NCBI GenBank assembly: GCA_910586965.1
Contig: CAJUMF010000029.1
Coordinates: 1 to 10,226, forward strand
DNA: 10,226 bases
Reading direction: 5' to 3'
From: an uncultured Dorea sp.
Lineage (GTDB): Bacteria > Bacillota > Clostridia > Lachnospirales > Lachnospiraceae
Shown here: positions 6,448 through 10,226 of the stretch, in pieces
Numbering within the stretch: position 1 is the first letter of the stretch
Layout of the letters: the number at the start of each line of letters is the position of its first letter
The notes under the pieces: generated by a model
What the model was told of the DNA's origin: nothing
The model's database searches: none
What the model saw: only the letters and a program-made list of their open reading frames with translations
Translations under genes and position numbers: made by a program

Positions 6448-7356
6448 TATAGCTGCATCAGTGCTTGCAAGATTGAAAAACAAAGCCGCTGAAAGCGGCA
6501 GAACTTATCAGCTCTGTCTGCAGCTCTTCTGCCAGGAAGAGTTCCTGCGCCGTTTGGTGAAATCCAAATACGCTGATAATCTCATTCTCAAAGGCGGTCT
6601 GTTTATTTATTCTGTTACCAATTTTGACAGCCGTGTTACAGTGGATGTAGACTTTCTTCTTCGGAAGGTATCAAATACCCCCGAACAATTGAAAACTTAT
6701 TAGAAGAAATTATCGGAATATCTACAGGAAATGATTTTATTGGCTTTGAAATCAAAGATATTGCGCCGATTGCTGTTGCAAAAAAATATGCTGGTATCGG
6801 GGTTTCCATTGTGGCGAGAATTAAAAATACCAGAACACCATTCAGTATTGATTTTGGTGTTGGCGATGTTATTGTGCCAAAACAAGAAAAACGAAAAATC
6901 CCCACGCAGCTTGATAATTTTCCTGCTCCCACAGTGAACACTTATTCACTTGAAACAACAATTGCAGAAAAGATAGACGCAATACTCAGCCTAATGGAGT
7001 TCTCCAGTAGAATGAAGGACTACTATGACATCTACTACCTTGCAAATAGATTTGATTTTGACGGCGCTACACTTACAAAGGCTTTAAAAAAGACCTTTGA
7101 AAATCGTGGACATATTTTTACGGTTGGGCAGTTTGAACAGGTAATAGGGTTTGTAAATGACGAAACAATGCAGAAGAAGTGGAAGGCATTTTGCCGAAAA
7201 ATTGATACGGATACAGAGGATTATGGAATTGTCTTGAGAAAGATAAACAATTTCCTCGCCAAGCCGTTTATGGCGGCTGTTACCGATAATGCGCTAACCG
7301 AACACTGGATTTCCTCGGTAAATGAATGGCGAGAAAAAGGAGTTTCATATGGCTAA
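6440..7356 (+). pseudogene. abiEii: AbiEii-type nucleotidyltransferase toxin, frameshifted
   Basis: AbiEii toxins belong to the DNA polymerase beta-like nucleotidyltransferase superfamily and halt growth when not neutralised. The first frame (6440-6703, 87 residues) has KGG (51-53) and the acidic pair in TVDVDFLL (D69, D71), then hits TAG at 6701-6703. Homology resumes in the -1 frame from about 6690 (IENLLEEII, GNDFIGFEI) and runs to TAA at 7354-7356, including FSIDFGVGDV and SRMKDYYDIYY. Joined, the product would be about 305 residues, normal for the family, so one base seems lost. One extra A in the CAATTG at 6686-6691 would give the natural reading PEQIENLLEE. The C5 run at 6678-6682 is an alternative site. 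The start at 6440 has GGAGGTG at good spacing and overlaps abiEi by 8 bases. The toxin is probably inactive unless this is a sequence error. Confidence 0.85.
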
Positions 7357-7408
7357 AATAATGGATAACCTTGACCATACTGGAAAACCAAATTATATTA
7401 CAGATTAA
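7349..7408 (+). pseudogene. 19-codon open frame, possible stump of a third gene
   Basis: An ATG at 7349-7351 overlaps the end of the toxin gene and has AAAAAGGAG (7334-7342) at ideal spacing. The frame reads MAKIMDNLDHTGKPNYITD and stops at 7406-7408. The ribosome binding site is far better than chance placement would give, and the overlap looks like operon coupling. I read it as either a tiny peptide or the 5' end of a gene truncated at the right edge of the AT-rich insert. I do not recognise the family. Confidence 0.4.
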
Positions 7409-7431
7409 CAAGTCTATCTTTTGATTATCGT

Positions 7432-7460
7432 TTGAAACTGTGTAAGACGAAGGATATATG
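7432..7460 (+). promoter_or_regulatory. Probable promoter of the alcohol dehydrogenase
   Basis: TTGAAA (7432-7437) is followed after 17 bases by TATATG (7455-7460). The -10 is a four-of-six match. Transcription from about 7467 would start after the upstream ATG at 7458 and before the ATG at 7494, supporting the latter as the true start. Confidence 0.45.
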
Positions 7461-7493
7461 AGAAAAATAATTTACCAGAGGAGTGAAAGAAAA

Positions 7494-8513
7494 ATGTTAG
7501 CTGTTGTAAAAGAACATGCAGGCCCGGGATTCGCGGTGAAGGATGTGCCGTACCCGGCTCTCAGGGATGATGATGTGATTATTAAAGTAAGGTCTGTAGG
7601 AATCTGCGGTACGGACGGGCCTATCCTGGCGGGAACGCGTAAAGTTCCCTGGCCGCTGATTCCGGGGCATGAGTTTGCCGGGGATGTAGTGGAAGTGGGG
7701 AGCCGGGTGAAGAACTTAAAGGTGGGAGACAGGGTGACGCCCTGTATCGTGATTGGCTGCGGCGACTGCGATATGTGCATTGAGGGAAAGGAAGTGCTCT
7801 GTGACAATCTGGTGGAGACAGGCATCCATGTGGACGGGGCGTTTGCGGAGTATGTGCGGGTTCCGGCGAAGGTCTGCCGCAGAATGCGGGATACGACTAC
7901 CTATGACCAGGGAGCGTCGGTAGACCCCATCGCCTCTGCTTATCGGACGGTGAAGATGTCTCCCGTCACGTCAAAGGATGTATGCGTAGTGTACGGCCCG
8001 GGGCCGATTGGGCTGTACGCGGTGCAGCTCATCAAGCTCAGAGGCGCAAAGCAGGTTATCTGCGTGGGAACGGATGTGGACAAGGAAAGGCTTGCGCTTG
8101 CAAAAGAACTGGGGGCGGATGTGACGGTAAATGCGTCCGCAGATGACCCGGCGGAGCGGGTGCGTGAGATTACCGGCGGCAGGATGGCGGATTATGTGCA
8201 GGACTGCGTCGGTGTGCCGGGCGTTCCGATTGCCGCTATGAACATGCTGAAAAAGGGCGGTACATACGCGGTTACAGGACTTTACCACAGTCTGCCGGAG
8301 GTTGACCTGGGGAAAGTGGTGCGGAGCGAGATAAAGATTTACGGAACCATTTGTTACACGAGGCAGGAATTTGAAGAATGCCTGGATTTTGTGGAGGACG
8401 GAAGGGTGAAGGTGGAGCCTCTTATCACCCATCATTTTCCGCTTAAAGAGATGGAAGAGGCGTTTGCGGTGATGCAGTCGAAGAAATGTATGAAGATAAT
8501 CATGCATCCGTAG
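7494..8513 (+). CDS. Zinc-dependent medium-chain alcohol dehydrogenase
   Basis: This is a 339-residue member of the MDR family (threonine/sorbitol/butanediol dehydrogenase branch), oxidising a secondary alcohol or reducing a ketone with NAD(P). Catalytic zinc ligands fit C38 (GICGTD), H59-E60 (GHEFAG) and an acidic residue at D144, where Glu is commoner. The structural zinc cysteines are C89, C92, C95 and C103. The Rossmann motif GPGPIG is at 168-173, and the acidic D194 at the end of the second strand favours NAD over NADP. It lacks the His/Trp/Glu-rich segment after GTD that marks L-threonine dehydrogenase, so the substrate is open. The ATG at 7494 is chosen because the family begins MLAVV and AGAGGAG (7477-7483) lies 10 bases before it; an in-frame ATG at 7458 would add 12 atypical residues. 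GC-rich composition matches gcvPAB rather than the adjoining abiE genes. Confidence 0.9.
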   Translation: MLAVVKEHAGPGFAVKDVPYPALRDDDVIIKVRSVGICGTDGPILAGTRKVPWPLIPGHEFAGDVVEVGSRVKNLKVGDRVTPCIVIGCGDCDMCIEGKEVLCDNLVETGIHVDGAFAEYVRVPAKVCRRMRDTTTYDQGASVDPIASAYRTVKMSPVTSKDVCVVYGPGPIGLYAVQLIKLRGAKQVICVGTDVDKERLALAKELGADVTVNASADDPAERVREITGGRMADYVQDCVGVPGVPIAAMNMLKKGGTYAVTGLYHSLPEVDLGKVVRSEIKIYGTICYTRQEFEECLDFVEDGRVKVEPLITHHFPLKEMEEAFAVMQSKKCMKIIMHP

Positions 8514-8532
8514 GCGCTTTGGCAGTCTCTGT

Positions 8533-8581
8533 AAAAAAAGATGTAAAGTTCCTGATAATTTAAGGACTTTACATCTTTTTT
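8533..8581. terminator. Bidirectional rho-independent terminator
   Basis: GATGTAAAGT (8540-8549) pairs perfectly with ACTTTACATC (8566-8575). After a bulged T, CCT (8551-8553) pairs with AGG (8563-8565), leaving a nine-base loop. An A run (8533-8539) precedes the stem and a T run (8576-8581) follows it, so it works in both directions. It ends the dehydrogenase transcript rightward and the 43-residue gene leftward. Confidence 0.9.
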
Positions 8582-8590
8582 ACTTTGCAG

Positions 8591-8722
8591 TTACTCTTTT
8601 ATCTTGTCGATATCTGTAAGATTGATTCCAAAAGCCATTAGAATCACCTTTAGTTCTGTATAACGATCTTTCATCAGCCTATAACCATCGGAATTTTTCT
8701 GTATCATTTCTTTTTCCGTCAT
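8591..8722 (-). CDS. Small protein of unknown function, 43 residues
   Basis: The frame encodes MTEKEMIQKNSDGYRLMKDR and 23 more residues, a charged, probably helical protein with no signal peptide or membrane segment. I do not recognise a family. The ATG at 8720-8722 is preceded by a GTGGGGGT stretch acting as ribosome binding site. A strong promoter (8772-8800) would start transcription near 8765, just upstream, and a terminator follows the stop by about 10 bases. Together these make a complete one-gene unit. The frame is open further upstream to an ATG at 8851, but that start lies upstream of the promoter and the extra residues look non-coding. It follows the MalG-type permease on the same strand. 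Confidence 0.6.
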   Translation of the reverse strand: MTEKEMIQKNSDGYRLMKDRYTELKVILMAFGINLTDIDKIKE

Positions 8723-8771
8723 ATGAACCCCCACTTTCTCAAAATGTTGTTGCCGTGCAGTTGATGAGTTC

Positions 8772-8800
8772 ATTATAACAATTGGTGATTTGGATGTAAA
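8772..8800 (-). promoter_or_regulatory. Near-consensus promoter of the 43-residue gene
   Basis: On the minus strand TTTACA (8795-8800), a 17-base spacer and a perfect TATAAT (8772-8777) with TGt extension form one of the best promoters in the window. It lies in the 128-base gap between the permease stop and the small gene. Confidence 0.7.
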
Positions 8801-8850
8801 TAAGTATTTATCAATTGGAACACACATCTTGCAAAAAGCTCCTGCCGGCA

Positions 8851-9681
8851 TTATCCTTTAACTGAACCCGCGATGATACCTGAGATAAGGTATTTTTGCA
8901 TAAACAGGAAGAAGATGATCATCGGAACCGCCGATAAGGTTAAGGATGTCAGCGCGTAATCCCACCTCATGGAATAAGAACTGAAGAATGCATATACTGT
9001 CGTAGTAATCGTTTTCTTTTCCGCGCTCTGGAGCATGATCATCGGCAGGGTAAAGTCATTCCACATCTGAAGGGTAAACAGTACTACAATGCTGCTTGTC
9101 GCCGGTTTCAGAAGAGGGAATATGATCCGGAAAAATGTCTGGATTCTGGTACATCCGTCAATTTGCGCCGCCTCCTCAACTTCATATGGGATTGATGCGA
9201 TGAATCCCTGATAGATGAATACCGCCATCGGGCAGTACAGCGGCACGAGGATTAAGATCAGCCCGGGTATGCTGTTTGCAAGGTTCAGATTCTTGCAGAT
9301 TTTCACCAAAGGGAGCATGATGCTCTGGAAAGGCACTGTCATAGATGCCATTAATACCAGTAAAATGATCCTGCTGACTTTGTTGTTCCATCTTGACAGC
9401 CGATATGCACACATTGCGCTGAGAACGACGGTGATACTGATCGCACAGACGCAGATGATAACCGTATTCAGGAAGATTCTCGGATAGTTCATATTTTCAA
9501 GAACATAAGTAAAGTTCTCAAGAAACAGGCTCTTAGGAACACCGAACGTGTCTGCCAGGATATCTCCCAGCGGCTTAAATGAATTGGTCAGTACAATCCA
9601 GGCCGGAAAGATAAATATGATTGCAAGGATGACCATAATTACTTCATATATTGACCATCTGATTTTTTTCGCTTTTCCCAT
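8851..9681 (-). CDS. Carbohydrate ABC transporter permease, MalG type
   Basis: One of the two inner-membrane permeases of a CUT1-type sugar importer. The 276-residue length is typical. The hydrophobic segments number about six: near residues 11-31, 71-92, 104-123, 138-160, 194-212 and 245-268. The cytoplasmic EAA loop that docks the ATPase is at 169-193 (EEAAQIDG, then IIFPLLKP). The N terminus after the first helix carries LTNSFKP, usual for this family. The start ATG (9679-9681) overlaps the stop of the upstream permease gene by one base (TAATG) and has AAGGAGG in the end of that gene, so the two are translationally coupled. The sugar cannot be read from the permease. The gene is intact, but its partner appears broken. 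Confidence 0.92.
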   Translation of the reverse strand: MGKAKKIRWSIYEVIMVILAIIFIFPAWIVLTNSFKPLGDILADTFGVPKSLFLENFTYVLENMNYPRIFLNTVIICVCAISITVVLSAMCAYRLSRWNNKVSRIILLVLMASMTVPFQSIMLPLVKICKNLNLANSIPGLILILVPLYCPMAVFIYQGFIASIPYEVEEAAQIDGCTRIQTFFRIIFPLLKPATSSIVVLFTLQMWNDFTLPMIMLQSAEKKTITTTVYAFFSSYSMRWDYALTSLTLSAVPMIIFFLFMQKYLISGIIAGSVKG

Positions 9682-10226
9682 TACGCATCCTCCTTATTGG
9701 TGAGTTTTAGCTGCAAGATTGCAATTACGATGACAATCACGAACAGGACGACCGCTTTTGCGGCACCGTATCCCATCCGGTTATTCTGAAAGCCTTCTGT
9801 ATAAATATCAAGCGCAAGCCCCATGGTCTCTCTTCCCGGGCCGCCGCCGGTCAGCGACAGATTGACGTCAAACAAACGGAAAGACTGAGACAGCACCATG
9901 AATAGATTCACGCCAATGGAAGGGAGGATCAGCGGAAATGTGACATTCCGGAATTTCTGGAACCAGGTTGCGCCGTCAATATCAGCAGCCTCCAAAAGCG
10001 TAGTGTCCACCATCTGAAGTCCGGCCAGATAGATAATCATGATATATCCGACGCTCTGCCAGGTAGCGACGATCACCATAGCCACAACCGTTACATTTCC
10101 CCCGCCTAACCAACTGATGTTAAAGAAATCCCAGCCGGTGATTTCGTAGATTGCGGCGCAGCCCTGGTTAAGCGAGAATATTGGTTGCCAGCACATTTAA
10201 GACCACGTATTTCAAGGTAAATATCA
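9681..10226 (-). pseudogene. Carbohydrate ABC permease, MalF type, internal deletion, partial
   Basis: The gene runs off the right edge. At the edge one frame reads IFTLKYVVLNVLATNILA, then stops at TAA (10168-10170). A different frame, open from 10196, reads NQGCAAIYEITGWDFF, ISWLGG and on to the C terminus. In MalF-type permeases these two pieces belong to one chain, but about 40 residues normally lie between them, including the end of one helix, the RNFFRAxFFxPN loop and the next helix. The missing stretch and the frame change point to a single internal deletion of about 120 bases with the junction near 10168-10175. The rest is normal: EAA loop (LLEAADIDG, then TFPLILPS), LTGGGPGRET and the final helix. 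The open frame starting at ATG 10196 lacks the N-terminal domain and is not a natural start. The size of the loss is judged from memory of the family. Confidence 0.7.

Noticed and set aside
6678..6703. Programmed -1 frameshifting in the toxin gene
   Set aside because: A -1 slip on the C5 run would join the frames, but there is no X XXY YYZ heptamer and no clear downstream structure. A single lost base gives a better match to the expected protein.
5758..7439. TGAAACT at 5758-5764 and 7433-7439 as target-site duplication of the abiE insert
   Set aside because: Seven bases in AT-rich DNA recur easily, no inverted terminal repeats, integrase or transposase accompany them, and the composition edges are not sharp enough to place the junctions there.
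7458..7493. ATG at 7458 as the dehydrogenase start
   Set aside because: The added 12 residues are atypical, the codon overlaps the predicted -10 box, and the ATG at 7494 has the better family match and its own ribosome binding site.
8723..8851. Longer 86-residue version of the small leftward protein
   Set aside because: Its start lies upstream of the strong promoter and overlaps the permease stop, with no good ribosome binding site.
1..10226. tRNA, rRNA, CRISPR array, insertion sequence or integrase
   Set aside because: I found no cloverleaf, regularly spaced repeats, transposase motifs or recombinase motifs on either strand by reading.

Overview
The window looks like a chromosomal stretch of a low-to-mid GC Firmicute, most likely a gut Clostridia of the Lachnospiraceae type. 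The basis is strong AGGAGG-type ribosome binding sites, TTGAAA/TATAAT-type sigma-A promoters, a two-gene (split) glycine decarboxylase, a COG3199 ATP-NAD/AcoX-like kinase, and MalF/MalG-type sugar permeases. This is inference from family recognition; no 16S or other marker is present.

Left part (1-1332). A leftward gene encodes a 264-residue protein with a MazF/PemK-like C-terminal half that keeps the usual active-site residues, preceded by what looks like a second, degenerate MazF-like half. A strong leftward promoter sits downstream of it at the window edge. The 467-base gap to the next gene codes for nothing I can support, but holds several strong dyads and then a good rightward promoter.

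Central metabolic operon (1333-5696). A COG3199/AcoX-like kinase is followed by gcvPA and gcvPB, the two subunits of a pyridoxal-phosphate glycine decarboxylase (P-protein). gcvPA and gcvPB are 2 bases apart and clearly co-transcribed. Both P subunits are recognisable but depart from the standard family in several normally conserved motifs. No gene for H, T or L protein is present in the window. The 114-base gap before gcvPA can fold into competing hairpins. A zinc-dependent medium-chain alcohol dehydrogenase (7494-8513) with similar GC-rich composition lies beyond the next block and may once have been adjacent to this operon.

AT-rich insert (about 5700-7430). An AbiEi/AbiEii (type IV toxin-antitoxin) pair with its own promoter lies between gcvPB and the dehydrogenase. 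The antitoxin gene is intact. The toxin (nucleotidyltransferase) gene carries a frameshift near 6678-6691. A 19-codon open frame with a good ribosome binding site follows and may be the stump of a third gene cut at the right edge of the insert.

Right part (8514-10226). A strong bidirectional terminator separates the dehydrogenase from leftward genes: a 43-residue protein of unknown function with its own near-consensus promoter, an intact MalG-type sugar permease, and a MalF-type permease that runs off the right edge. The MalF gene appears broken by an internal deletion of about 40 codons with loss of frame. The substrate-binding protein of this transporter would be expected outside the window.
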